A stretch of DNA of 64,000 bases, from assembly GCF_016919385.1 (NCBI RefSeq), contig NZ_CP070351.1, forward strand, positions 1,426,001-1,490,000, written 5' to 3'. The notes under the pieces are model-generated. The model was not told the DNA's origin and did not search any database. It saw only the letters and a list, made by a program, of their open reading frames with translations. This document shows positions 46,395 through 55,353 of the stretch, piece by piece; position 1 is the stretch's first letter; each line of letters begins with the position of its first letter. The translations under genes were made by a program, and so were the position numbers. This stretch comes from Gordonia sp. PDNC005 (lineage in GTDB: Bacteria; Actinomycetota; Actinomycetes; Mycobacteriales; Mycobacteriaceae).

Positions 46395-46417
46395 CAAAGA
46401 CGCTGCGAATCAGCCGG

Positions 46418-47457
46418 TCAATCCGGGGAACCGCGCCGCCCGACGGCGCGGTTCCGCAGAGTGTCGGTCAGCTCGGTGGTCTGCGACGTGACCCAATGCC
46501 GGACGACGGCCCCGTCCTCCCTCGCAGGCCAGAACTCCTGAATCACTGAGTTGAGCTCGGCGCCCGCCACGATCGCGAAGCCGAGGAAGTACGTGAACAG
46601 CAGGAACGCGATCGGCGTCGCCAGCGCGCCGTACGTGTACCCGGCGTCGGTGACCGCGGTGAGGTAGAAGCGGAGCACGTACGAAGTCAGCCAGAACCCT
46701 ACGCCCGCGAGGATCGCGCCGGGCACCAGTCGCCTGCGCGGCAGCGGATTGGGCAGAGCGAAGCGGTACAGCGCCGACAGGGCTCCGATCAGCAGGAGGC
46801 CGACAAAAGGGAAGTACAGCCAGTCGATCAGGTCGCTGATCGCCGGTCCCCATGACGCGGGGACGATGTTCCGCAGATATGTCGGCCCCAGGGCCACCAG
46901 TGGCAGCACGAGGATCGCCATCACCAGGAAGAACAGATAGATGATGAGCGCGAAGATGCGCTGCCACACCGGATTCCGGACGTCGTGCTGACCGTGCGCG
47001 TGGACGATCGACGAGACGAAGCACGACATCGCGGACGAACCCGCCCACAGTGACAGGATGAAGCCGACGGACATGATCGTGACCCGTCCTCGACCCAGGA
47101 CGTTCTCGACTGTCGGCTGGATCAGGTCGTTCACGACTTGCGGGGTGAATGTGCGGTCGGCGAACGAGAGAATCCGTTCAGTGACGACCTGGACGGTGTC
47201 CGGGCCGAACCACCCGGCTACGTAGCCGATACTGCCGAGCACTCCGAGCAGGAGCGGCGGCAGTGACAGCGCCTGCCAGAAGGCCGCCTGGGCGGCCCAT
47301 CCGATGATGGAGTCGTCCCACGACTTGACGATGGTGCGCCACAGCAGCCGTGGAATGCTCCGGAATACCGGCCGTCGCGCCTGCTCGGGCTCCGGCGGTG
47401 GAAGCTCGGCGGCGTCGTCGCTGGGGTACGTGCCGTGGGTGTTGATGTGTCAAGCAT
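46418..47457 (-). CDS. YihY/UPF0761-type inner-membrane protein, start not intact
   Basis: The main frame 46418-47242 encodes 274 residues with several hydrophobic segments (SLWAGSSAMSCFVSSIV, LIIYLFFLVMAILVLPLVAL and others) of the YihY/BrkB family. Homology continues upstream in the same frame to 47449 (DDSIIGWAAQAAFWQALSLPPLLLGVLGS), where no ATG, GTG or TTG exists before a TGA at 47450-47452. The nearest ATG (47457) is in another frame. One extra C in the CCC at about 47436 would join them. It is either a lesion, a sequencing error or a non-canonical start. A 12-bp hairpin lies near its 3' end (46427-46455). Confidence 0.6.
46427..46455. terminator. Hairpin in the 3' end of the YihY-type gene
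   Basis: GGAACCGCGCCG (46427-46438) pairs with 46444-46455 across a 5-nt loop. It lies just downstream of the DUF3039 gene on the plus strand and inside the last codons of the convergent gene. Confidence 0.6.
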
Positions 47458-47593
47458 GGCCGATGCGGGTCGCCTGGTCGATCACCGACCCGGTTTCCTG
47501 GCGTGGCGAACCGAGTCCGCGAGGCGGGTAGAATCGTCGGGTCGGGTGCGGGGGAGACTGCACGACGAGCCACAGTCGAGCCACAGGAGCAAG

Positions 47594-49327
47594 GTGACCA
47601 GTACCGATGTCGACACTGACCGCAGAATCGTCTCGGGGGCACCGCTTCGCGCATGGCAGCGACGGGCCCTCACTCGCTACCTGACGTCGAACCCGACGGA
47701 CTACCTCGCCGTCGCCACGCCCGGTGCGGGCAAGACCACATTCGGCCTGCGCGTCGCGTCGGAACTGCTGGCGGACCGCACGGTGGAGCGCATCACCGTC
47801 GTGGCGCCGACCGAACACCTCAAGCATCAGTGGGCGGCGTCCGCGGCCCGCAACGGGATCGCGCTCGATCCGAACTTCTCCAACTCGACCGGCTCGACGA
47901 GTTCAGACTTCGACGGCGTCGTTCTCACGTACGCGCAGGTGGCCGCGCACCCGTATCGGCATCGGGTGCGCACCGAGCAGTACAAGACGCTGGTGATTCT
48001 CGACGAGATCCACCACGGCGGTGACGCGAAGTCGTGGGGTGACGGGATCCGGGAGGCCTTCGGCGACGCCACGCGGCGTCTGGCCCTGACGGGTACCCCG
48101 TTCCGGTCGGACGATTCGCCGATTCCGTTCGTGACCTACGAGCCCGAGCCCGGGGGCGGCCAGCGGTCGAAGGCCGACAGCACGTACGGATACTCCGAGG
48201 CGTTGCGTGACGGCGTGGTCCGTCCCGTCGTGTTCCTCGCCTATTCGGGTGAGGCGAGCTGGCGGACCAGCGCGGGTGAGGAGTTCACCGCGCGACTCGG
48301 CGAACCGCTGTCTCAAGAACAGACCGCACGCGCGTGGCGGACGGCACTCGATCCACACGGCGATTGGATCTACGCGGTGTTCACCGCGGCGCACCGACGA
48401 CTCGTGCGCCTGCGGGAGTCGGGTGTGCCCGACGCCGGCGGCCTGGTGATCGCCACCGACCAGCAGAATGCCCGCGACTACGCCGACCTGCTCCTCTCCA
48501 TCACGGGGAAGAAGCCGACAGTGGTGCTCTCGGACGACCCGAAGTCGTCGTCGCGCATCGAGGAGTTCTCGAACTCGACCGACGAGTGGATGGTCGCGGT
48601 CCGCATGGTGTCCGAAGGCGTCGACGTGCCGCGCCTGTCGGTCGGCGTCTACGCGACCAACGCGTCCACCCCGCTCTACTTCGCGCAGGCGATCGGTCGT
48701 TTTGTGCGTTCGCGCAGGCCCGGTGAGACGGCGAGCGTCTTCTTGCCGTCCGTCCCGGTTCTGCTGCAACTGGCGAGCGAGTTGGAAGCAGAACGTGATC
48801 ACGTCCTCGGCAAGCCGCACCGTGAGTCGGACGGGCTCGAGGACGCGATGCTCACCGACGCCAACAAGCGCAAGGATGAGCCGGGTGAGGAGGAGAAGGC
48901 GTTTCAGTCGTTGCACGCCGACGCCGAGCTCGATCAGGTGATCTACGACGGCTCGTCCTTCGGGACGTCGACGTTCGTCGGCTCCGAGGAGGAGTCGGAC
49001 TACCTCGGCCTGCCCGGACTCCTCGACGCGGACCAGGTTCGCACACTCCTGCAACAGCGGCAGGCTCAGCAGGTGACGAATCGGTCGTCCCGTCCGCGCG
49101 ACGAGGAGGCGGCGAAGGCCGCGCCGAACGCGAACGAGCGGACCAGTGAGAATCTTCTCGCGTTGCGCAAGGAACTCAACACCCTCGTTGCACTGCACAA
49201 CCAGCGCACCGGCAAACCGCACGGCCAGATCCACAACGATCTTCGTGAACGCCTCGGCGGCCCGCCGACCGCGATGGCCACCGGCGACCAGCTCCGCGAA
49301 CGCATCGCCGCTCTGCGAAGCTGGTAG
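47594..49327 (+). CDS. DEAD/DEAH-type helicase (RadD/SSL2-like)
   Basis: A superfamily II helicase of 577 residues. Motif I TPGAGKTT, motif II DEIHH, a SAT-like TGTPF, motif VI QAIGRFVRSRRPGE. The C-terminal third is acidic and Gln-rich (LLQQRQAQQV), unlike repair enzymes of the UvrB type. Its role is not clear. RadD-like proteins act in replication restart or crosslink repair. The GTG start has GGAG 4 nt upstream. A strong palindrome follows the gene. Confidence 0.82.
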   Translation: MTSTDVDTDRRIVSGAPLRAWQRRALTRYLTSNPTDYLAVATPGAGKTTFGLRVASELLADRTVERITVVAPTEHLKHQWAASAARNGIALDPNFSNSTGSTSSDFDGVVLTYAQVAAHPYRHRVRTEQYKTLVILDEIHHGGDAKSWGDGIREAFGDATRRLALTGTPFRSDDSPIPFVTYEPEPGGGQRSKADSTYGYSEALRDGVVRPVVFLAYSGEASWRTSAGEEFTARLGEPLSQEQTARAWRTALDPHGDWIYAVFTAAHRRLVRLRESGVPDAGGLVIATDQQNARDYADLLLSITGKKPTVVLSDDPKSSSRIEEFSNSTDEWMVAVRMVSEGVDVPRLSVGVYATNASTPLYFAQAIGRFVRSRRPGETASVFLPSVPVLLQLASELEAERDHVLGKPHRESDGLEDAMLTDANKRKDEPGEEEKAFQSLHADAELDQVIYDGSSFGTSTFVGSEEESDYLGLPGLLDADQVRTLLQQRQAQQVTNRSSRPRDEEAAKAAPNANERTSENLLALRKELNTLVALHNQRTGKPHGQIHNDLRERLGGPPTAMATGDQLRERIAALRSW

Positions 49328-49343
49328 CGCACACCGCGACAGC

Positions 49344-49383
49344 ACAGACCAGAGGCGAGCCGATCGGCTCGCCTCTGGTCTGT
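49344..49383. terminator. 40-nt perfect palindrome after the helicase
   Basis: An 18-bp stem (49344-49361 with 49366-49383) closes a GATC tetraloop. The left arm starts ACAGACCAGAGGCG. It lies between the convergent helicase gene and the small zinc-ribbon protein gene, so it probably terminates both. Confidence 0.75.
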
Positions 49384-49402
49384 TGTGGGTGCTCGCCCCG
49401 GA

Positions 49403-49600
49403 TCAGGCTTCGATGGTCACCACGGCGCCGAGCTCAACGAGGCGGGCTTCGTGGTCGTTGTAGTGGTGGCGGCAGAACAGGAGCTCGCCTCCGGTGGGGA
49501 GCTCAGCGCGCACCTTGGCCGCCGCGCTGCACCGATCGCAGCGATCAGCGAGTGTCAGCGGGGTGGAGACGACAGTGTCGGGCGTTGCGATGTCTGGCAT
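49403..49600 (-). CDS. Small zinc-ribbon-like protein (DUF7455 type)
   Basis: A 65-residue protein with metal-binding residues Cys-x-x-Cys (DRCDRCSAA) and Cys-x-His-His (FCRHHYND), plus a short acidic tail. It is a conserved small actinobacterial protein of unknown function, perhaps a zinc-binding adaptor. GGAGGAAGCC precedes the ATG. Confidence 0.75.
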   Translation of the reverse strand: MPDIATPDTVVSTPLTLADRCDRCSAAAKVRAELPTGGELLFCRHHYNDHEARLVELGAVVTIEA

Positions 49601-49727
49601 GGCTTCCTCCGTCTCATCATTGACGTACCTGGTCGGTGCATCATTGCTACACCTTGTCAGACGTACGGGGCCACCTATTTGTTCCCGGTGGTCCCGGGTG
49701 TGTCGCAGATCATCGGGTCAGCCGAGA

Positions 49728-50327
49728 TCATCCGCCCGCACCGACGACGCGCAGACTGGTCCTCGCGTAGAAGTCGCCGAGTTCGGTGGGAGAGAGGTGG
49801 CCGTCCTCGCGATACCAGCGCGCGATGTCGATGCCCATGGACAGGAGGGTGTTCGTGGTGCTCTGCGGATCGTCGACGTCGAACTGCCCCGATTCGGCAC
49901 CCGCGTCGACGATGGATCGGACGCGGCGGGTGATCTCGCGGCGGAGTGTCAGGATCTCTCGCAGATGATCGGGTTCGAGCGCCGTGAGCTCGTAGTTCAC
50001 GATTCGAGCGCTGGTGTGGCCCTTGGCATGGTGTTCGCTGAACGCGCGCATCACCGAGGCGAGCCGGGTCGCCGGGTCGGCGTCCGGGTCGTCGGCGTCG
50101 TTGATCATCGCGATGGTGGCGACGTGCCCGCTGTGGGACAACTCGTAGAGCAGCTCTTCCTTCGACCGGTAGTGGACGTAGACGGCTGCTGAGCTCATCC
50201 CGGCGGTCGACGCGATGTCGCGGGTCGTCGTCGCGTGGAACCCGCGTTCGGAGAAGGCTTCCAGGGCTGCGGCGAGGAGTCGGCCGCGAGTGGTCTCGGC
50301 TCGGGATGCGGACGGTTCGTCGGGCAC
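49728..50327 (-). CDS. TetR-family regulator of the catabolic island
   Basis: A 199-residue TetR protein: RAETTRGRLLAAALEAFSERGFHATTTRDIASTAGMSSAAVYVHYRSKEELLYELS is the DNA-binding domain. I chose GTG 50327, preceded by AGAGGA at a good distance. Longer in-frame starts at 50396 and 50411 lack a site. It is divergent from the SDR gene at 50474, with a palindrome (50425-50442) between them. Such regulators usually sense acyl-CoA or steroid intermediates. The ligand is unknown. Confidence 0.88.
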   Translation of the reverse strand: MPDEPSASRAETTRGRLLAAALEAFSERGFHATTTRDIASTAGMSSAAVYVHYRSKEELLYELSHSGHVATIAMINDADDPDADPATRLASVMRAFSEHHAKGHTSARIVNYELTALEPDHLREILTLRREITRRVRSIVDAGAESGQFDVDDPQSTTNTLLSMGIDIARWYREDGHLSPTELGDFYARTSLRVVGAGG

Positions 50328-50424
50328 GGGAATCCTCTCGATGGTCTCGCCTGCGGTGTGAGACGGGTCTAGTTCTGAAGAACAGTTGACGAACATCTCA
50401 GTGTCAGGCATTGTGAATCGTAAC

Positions 50425-50442
50425 ACTAAGCAAGCGCTTAGT
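50425..50442. promoter_or_regulatory. Candidate TetR operator
   Basis: Arms ACTAAGC (50425-50431) and GCTTAGT (50436-50442) are perfect inverted repeats around 4 nt. The inner bases also match the KstR2 motif AnCAAGnnCTTGnT with one mismatch. The site lies between the TetR gene and the SDR operon. Confidence 0.55.
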
Positions 50443-50473
50443 AATCCACCGTGTTCACTTCAGGAGGCTATCC

Positions 50474-51241
50474 GTGGTTCAGATCGATCCCCAGCGTTTC
50501 AAGGGACAGTCCGCCATCGTCACCGGCGCCAGTCGCGGCATCGGACTGGCGATCGCCGAACGGCTCGTCGCCGAGGGCGCCAAGGTCACGATCACCGCAC
50601 GCAAGCAGGACGCACTGGACGAGGCCGTTGCGCGCCTGGGAGGCTCCGATGTTGCACTCGCCGTCGCAGGCCGCGCCGACGATCCCGATCATCAGGCCGA
50701 CACCGTCGCGAAGACGATCGAGGCATTCGGCAGCGCCGACCTCCTGGTCAACAACACCGGGATCAATCCGGTGTACGGCCCGATCATGCAGATCGACCCC
50801 GAGGCCGCCCGCAAGATCATGGACGTCAACGTCATCTCCGCGCTTCGCTGGACCCAAGCGGTCAACGCCGCGTGGCAGGCCGAGCACGGCGGCGCGATCG
50901 TCAACGTCGCATCGGTCGCCGGCCTCCGTCCCGCGCCCGGCATCGCGTTCTACGGAGTGTCTAAGGCCGCGGTCATCCACTTGACCGAAGAGCTCGCCTG
51001 GGAACTCGGCCCGCACATCCGGGTCAACGCAGTGGCTCCGGCGGTTGTCAAGACCAAGTTCGCGACCGCGCTCTACGAGGGGCGAGAGGACGAGGTCTCG
51101 CAGGCCTACCCGCTCAAGAGGCTCGGCGAGCCCGACGACATCGGTTCGGTCGTCGCCTTCCTGCTCTCGAACGACGCGGGCTGGATGACCGGCCAGACAC
51201 TCGTCATCGACGGAGGCGTCACCCTGGGCGGTGGCGCCTGA
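50474..51241 (+). CDS. Short-chain dehydrogenase/reductase (FabG-like)
   Basis: An NAD(P)H-dependent oxidoreductase of 255 residues. Cofactor loop TGASRGIG, the Asn of VNNTG, catalytic Ser-Tyr-Lys (NVASVAG and YGVSKAA), and the C-terminal LVIDGGVTLGGG. The GTG start has CAGGAGG 7 nt upstream. It starts an operon of tightly overlapping genes through 55329. The substrate is probably a hydroxyacyl-CoA or alcohol of the catabolic pathway. Confidence 0.9.
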   Translation: MVQIDPQRFKGQSAIVTGASRGIGLAIAERLVAEGAKVTITARKQDALDEAVARLGGSDVALAVAGRADDPDHQADTVAKTIEAFGSADLLVNNTGINPVYGPIMQIDPEAARKIMDVNVISALRWTQAVNAAWQAEHGGAIVNVASVAGLRPAPGIAFYGVSKAAVIHLTEELAWELGPHIRVNAVAPAVVKTKFATALYEGREDEVSQAYPLKRLGEPDDIGSVVAFLLSNDAGWMTGQTLVIDGGVTLGGGA

Positions 51242-52056
51242 TGCCCGGCTTCGAACCCGCAGGCTCCACCGTTGTCGTGACGGGTGCGGGCAACGGAATC
51301 GGCGCCGGACTCGCAAGGTCGATGGCACGCAGGGGCGCACGTGTTGTGGTCGCCGATCTGGACGCCGACGGCGCGCAACGGACGGTCGACGAGATCGTCG
51401 CGGCAGGCGGCACCGCACTCGCGGCACCCGGCGACGCCGCGTCGCAGGAGGGGGTGGACGCACTCATCGCCGCCGCGCGAACTTCGTACGGCCCGATCGA
51501 CGCATGGTTCGCCAACGCCGGCGTCGACCGAGGTCGGGGACTCGACGCGACCGACGCGGATTGGGACCTGTCGTGGAACGTCAACGTGCTCGCTCACGTG
51601 CACGCCGCGCGTCGCCTGGTTCCGGAGTGGATCGAACGTGGGGGAGGGCGCTTTGTCGTCACGGCCTCCGCGGCGGGCCTGCTCACCATGCTCGGCGCGC
51701 CCGCCTACTCGGTCACCAAGCATGGCGCAGTCGCATTCGCCGAATGGCTGTCCACCACGTACCGCCACCGTGGAGTCGTGGTGCAGGCGATCTGCCCGCA
51801 GGGTGTGCAGACTCGCATGCTCGCACAGTCGGGCGAGCTCGAGGAACTGCTCAGTCACGACGTCGCGCTGACCGTCGACGACGTCGCGGCAACCGTCGAG
51901 AAGGCTCTCCAGGGTGACGATTTCCTCATCCTGCCGCACGCCGAAGTGGCCGGCTACTACCAGGTGCGAGCCGCCAAGACCGACAAGTGGCTCGCCGGAA
52001 TGAACAAGCTCCAGCAGCGGCTGGACGATGCGACCTCACAAGGAGACAAGCAGTGA
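51241..52056 (+). CDS. Short-chain dehydrogenase/reductase
   Basis: A second SDR, 271 residues: TGAGNGIG at the N-terminus, the FANAG segment, YSVTKHG catalytic motif, and a long C-terminal extension ending in a Lys/Gln-rich tail. The ATG overlaps the previous stop (TGATG), so the two are made together. The two SDRs may act on successive alcohol steps. Confidence 0.9.
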   Translation: MPGFEPAGSTVVVTGAGNGIGAGLARSMARRGARVVVADLDADGAQRTVDEIVAAGGTALAAPGDAASQEGVDALIAAARTSYGPIDAWFANAGVDRGRGLDATDADWDLSWNVNVLAHVHAARRLVPEWIERGGGRFVVTASAAGLLTMLGAPAYSVTKHGAVAFAEWLSTTYRHRGVVVQAICPQGVQTRMLAQSGELEELLSHDVALTVDDVAATVEKALQGDDFLILPHAEVAGYYQVRAAKTDKWLAGMNKLQQRLDDATSQGDKQ

Positions 52057-53042
52057 AGGCATGGCACGCGACAAGCCTCGGCGAACCGTCCGCGGTCCTC
52101 GAAGCGGTCGAGATCGACACCCCCGCTCCGGGACGCGGCCAGGTGACAGTCCGCGTCCTCGCGTCGGCGGCGAACTTCCCCGACGTCCTGATGTGCCGGG
52201 GGCTGTACCAGGTGCGTCCGGAGCTCCCGTTCACGCCCGGCGTGGAACTGTGCGGTGAGATCACCGCACTCGGCGACGGCGTCGACGGCTTCGCAGTCGG
52301 CGACCGGGTGCTCGGTGGTGCGGTGCTGCCGTACGGCGGCTTCGGCGAATACGCGCTGATGTCGGCGGCCGAGACGTTCCCCGCCCCCGCCTCATTGGAC
52401 GATGCGCAGGCTTCGTCGCTGTTCATCGGCTACCAGACCGGATGGTTCGGCCTGCATCGCCGCGCGAACATTCAGCCGGGGGAGACCCTGCTCGTCCATG
52501 CTGCGGCCGGTGGTGTCGGCAGCGCCGCCATTCAACTGGGCAAAGCCGCAGGGGCGCGTGTCATCGGAGTCGTCGGGGGAGAGGCGAAGGCCGACGTCGC
52601 CAGGAGACTCGGCGCGGACGTCGTCGTCGACCGACACACTCAGGACTTCGTCGAGGTCGTCAAGGCCGAGACGGGTGGCCGTGGTGCCGATGTGATCTAC
52701 GATCCCGTGGGCGGCGACACCTACCTGCGGTCGACCAAGTGCATCGCCTTCGAGGGCCGAATCCTGGTGATCGGCTTCGCAGGCGGAGCGATCACCGAGA
52801 CCGCTCTCAACCACGCACTCATCAAGAACTACTCGATCGTCGGCCTCCACTGGGGTCTCTACAACAAGATGGCCCCCGGGCTGGTGGGTGAATGCCACAC
52901 AGAGCTCACCCGCCTCGCCGACGCTGGAGCCATCGCGCCCCTGGTCAGCGAGCGGCTTGCGCTCGCCGACGTCCCGGACGGCCTCCAGCGGCTGGCCGAC
53001 GGAGTGACCGTCGGACGGGTCGTCTACGAGGGAGGTGTGTGA
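52053..53042 (+). CDS. Zinc-free quinone-oxidoreductase-like MDR enzyme
   Basis: An NADPH-dependent MDR-superfamily protein of 329 residues (quinone oxidoreductase or enoyl reductase). LLVHAAAGGVGSAAIQLGKAAGARVIGV is the cofactor-binding Rossmann motif, and YDPVGGDTYLRS is typical. No zinc-ligand set is seen. The GTG start overlaps the preceding stop (GTGA), with AGGAGA 6 nt upstream. It could reduce an enoyl intermediate. Confidence 0.88.
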   Translation: MKAWHATSLGEPSAVLEAVEIDTPAPGRGQVTVRVLASAANFPDVLMCRGLYQVRPELPFTPGVELCGEITALGDGVDGFAVGDRVLGGAVLPYGGFGEYALMSAAETFPAPASLDDAQASSLFIGYQTGWFGLHRRANIQPGETLLVHAAAGGVGSAAIQLGKAAGARVIGVVGGEAKADVARRLGADVVVDRHTQDFVEVVKAETGGRGADVIYDPVGGDTYLRSTKCIAFEGRILVIGFAGGAITETALNHALIKNYSIVGLHWGLYNKMAPGLVGECHTELTRLADAGAIAPLVSERLALADVPDGLQRLADGVTVGRVVYEGGV

Positions 53043-54217
53043 TGACCGATGACGTCAGCACTCTGGTCCGAAAGTTTCTCGCCGACCACGATCCCGCCGC
53101 GACGGAGCCGCTCGAGTGGCTCCGAGCCCGGTACGACGCGGGTCTGGCGTGGGTGAACTACCCGGTGGGACGCGGTGGGCTCGATCTGTCGAGGTCCCTG
53201 CAGCCCGAGGTGGAGCGACTGTTCGCGGAGGCGGGGTCACCCGGCAACCGCAGCGAAGTGAACGGGATCGGTCTCGGCATGGCAGCGCCGACCATCCTGC
53301 GGTACGGGACGCCGGAACAGGTTGATCGATTCCTCAGGCCGTTGTGGACGGGTGAGGAGATCTGGTGCCAGCTCTTCAGTGAGCCCGGTGCCGGATCCGA
53401 TCTCGCGGCCGTCGCGACGCGGGCCGTCCGTGACGGCGACGACTGGGTCGTCAACGGGCAGAAGGTGTGGACCTCTGGCGCACACAACGCCGCAATGGCG
53501 ATCCTCGTCGCCCGTACCGACGGCGACCTGCCCAAGCATCGGGGACTCACGTACTTCCTGTGCGACATGACCGACCCCGGCGTCGACGTCCGCCCACTCC
53601 GCCAGATCACCGGCGAAGCCGAGTTCAACGAGGTGTTCCTCTCCGACGTCCGGATTCCCGACAGCCGTCGGCTCGGAGCCGTCGGCCAGGGATGGGAGGT
53701 CGCCAACGCCACGCTGAACAATGAGCGAGTCGCGATCGGCGGCCGCGCCGCACGTCGTGAGGACGGGATGATCGGCGTCGTCGCGCGGACGTGGCGAGAC
53801 CGCCCCGACCTACGCACCCCGGACCTTCACGACGACCTCTTGAAGCTGTGGGTCGATTCCGAGGTCGCCAGGGTGACGGGCGTCCGGCTGGGCCAGAAGC
53901 TCGCGTCCGGCCAGCCCGGACCGGAAGGCGCGGCGATGAAGCTGTCGTTCGCCCGCATCAACCAGCAACTGTCCGGGCTGGAACTGGAGATCCTCGGCGC
54001 CGACGGACTGCGCTACTCGGACTGGACGATGGTGCGACCCGACCGCGTCGACTTCTTCGGGCGCGACGCCGGGTACCGCTACCTGCGTGCCAAAGGCAAT
54101 TCGATCGAAGGCGGGACATCGGAGATCCTGCGGAACATCGTCGCCGAACGAGTGCTCGGCTTGCCGCCGGAACACCGCGTCGACAAGGACATCCCCTGGA
54201 AGGACGTCGCGAAATGA
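53042..54217 (+). CDS. Acyl-CoA dehydrogenase, catalytic subunit (paired type)
   Basis: A 391-residue FAD enzyme. The catalytic Glu lies in IEGGTSEILRNI, and FSEPGAGSDLA is the FAD/substrate loop. The RQFG-type Arg motif seen in its partner is missing here. Actinobacterial dehydrogenases of this kind work as alpha2beta2 complexes (as in cholesterol-degrading FadE pairs), and the next gene is the likely partner. The ATG overlaps the preceding stop (TGATG). Confidence 0.88.
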   Translation: MTDDVSTLVRKFLADHDPAATEPLEWLRARYDAGLAWVNYPVGRGGLDLSRSLQPEVERLFAEAGSPGNRSEVNGIGLGMAAPTILRYGTPEQVDRFLRPLWTGEEIWCQLFSEPGAGSDLAAVATRAVRDGDDWVVNGQKVWTSGAHNAAMAILVARTDGDLPKHRGLTYFLCDMTDPGVDVRPLRQITGEAEFNEVFLSDVRIPDSRRLGAVGQGWEVANATLNNERVAIGGRAARREDGMIGVVARTWRDRPDLRTPDLHDDLLKLWVDSEVARVTGVRLGQKLASGQPGPEGAAMKLSFARINQQLSGLELEILGADGLRYSDWTMVRPDRVDFFGRDAGYRYLRAKGNSIEGGTSEILRNIVAERVLGLPPEHRVDKDIPWKDVAK

Positions 54218-55329
54218 CCGACCCCATCGACCCCATCGACCGCACTGACTACGTGCCGACGCTGCTGCTCGACGAGGTGGAGGAGGATCTGCGTGCAGCG
54301 GTCCGCGATCTGCTGTCCCGCCGTGTCGGCGTCGATCAGTTGATCGCCGCGTACGACGGCGTGAAACTGCCCGACTTCTGGTCGGAGATGACGGGCCTCG
54401 GACTCGCCGGACTCCTGATCGGTGAGGAGTTCGGCGGGGCAGGCGCGACCCCGGCGGTGGCGTCGGTCGTCCTCGAGGAGTTGGGCGCACTGCCCGTCCG
54501 CACCCCCATGCTGACCAGCGCCGTCGTCGCGACCACGGTCCTTCAGGAGTCAGGTGACACTGTCTTGCTGCCTGGTCTGGCGGACGGGTCGGTCGTCGCA
54601 GCTCTTGCAGTCCCGTTGTCGGCTGATCCGTACTCGACCGTCCCGGCGGTGGAGGTCGGGGAGGGCGGTCTCACCGGGACTGTGCGGTCGGTCGCAGGCG
54701 CGGAAGCCGCGACGGTGCTCATCGTCCCCGGCTCGGACGGTGCCCTCTACGCCGTCGACCGGACCGACGCCGTGGTCGCGTCGGTCGTGTCGCTCGACAT
54801 GACCCGGCCGGTCTCCGACGTGACGTTCGACGCTGCGCCAGGTCGCCGGATCACCGACGACGCGGACTCGGCGGCCCGCGCCGGCCTGCGGCTCGGTGCG
54901 GCACTCCTCGCGTCCGAGCAGGCGGGGGTAGCCCGCTGGTGCGTGACCGAAACAGTTGGTTACCTGCAGCAGCGTCGCCAGTTCGGACGCGTTGTTGGAG
55001 GGTTCCAGGCGATAAAGCATCGGCTCGCCGATCTGTACGCCGATACCGAACAGGCATCGGCGATCGCCCGAGCGGCCGCCGTGACTGCAACCGACCTCGG
55101 CGTTGATCATGAGGAGGCGGCGCTGATGAGCGCGGTCGCGGCCGCATACAACGGCGATCACGCGGTACGAGCCGCGGAGGAGGCGGTGCAGCTGCACGGA
55201 GGTATCGGCATGACGTGGGAGCACCCCGCTCACCTGTATCTGAAGCGGGCGAAGGCAGATCAGATCGCCTTCGGAACCCCTGGACGGCACCGCGCCGCAC
55301 TCGCCGACCTGGCCGACGTCCCGGCCTGA
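54214..55329 (+). CDS. Acyl-CoA dehydrogenase, non-catalytic partner subunit
   Basis: A 371-residue subunit with the QRRQFGRVVGGFQAIKHRLADLY Arg motif and AVQLHGGIGMTWEHPAHLYLKR, but without the Glu-Gly-Thr-Ser-Glu base found in the adjacent gene. The two genes split the functions of a usual homodimer. It overlaps its partner gene (ATGA). Confidence 0.85.
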   Translation: MTDPIDPIDRTDYVPTLLLDEVEEDLRAAVRDLLSRRVGVDQLIAAYDGVKLPDFWSEMTGLGLAGLLIGEEFGGAGATPAVASVVLEELGALPVRTPMLTSAVVATTVLQESGDTVLLPGLADGSVVAALAVPLSADPYSTVPAVEVGEGGLTGTVRSVAGAEAATVLIVPGSDGALYAVDRTDAVVASVVSLDMTRPVSDVTFDAAPGRRITDDADSAARAGLRLGAALLASEQAGVARWCVTETVGYLQQRRQFGRVVGGFQAIKHRLADLYADTEQASAIARAAAVTATDLGVDHEEAALMSAVAAAYNGDHAVRAAEEAVQLHGGIGMTWEHPAHLYLKRAKADQIAFGTPGRHRAALADLADVPA

Positions 55330-55353
55330 CGTTCACCGACGAAAGGAGAAGAC

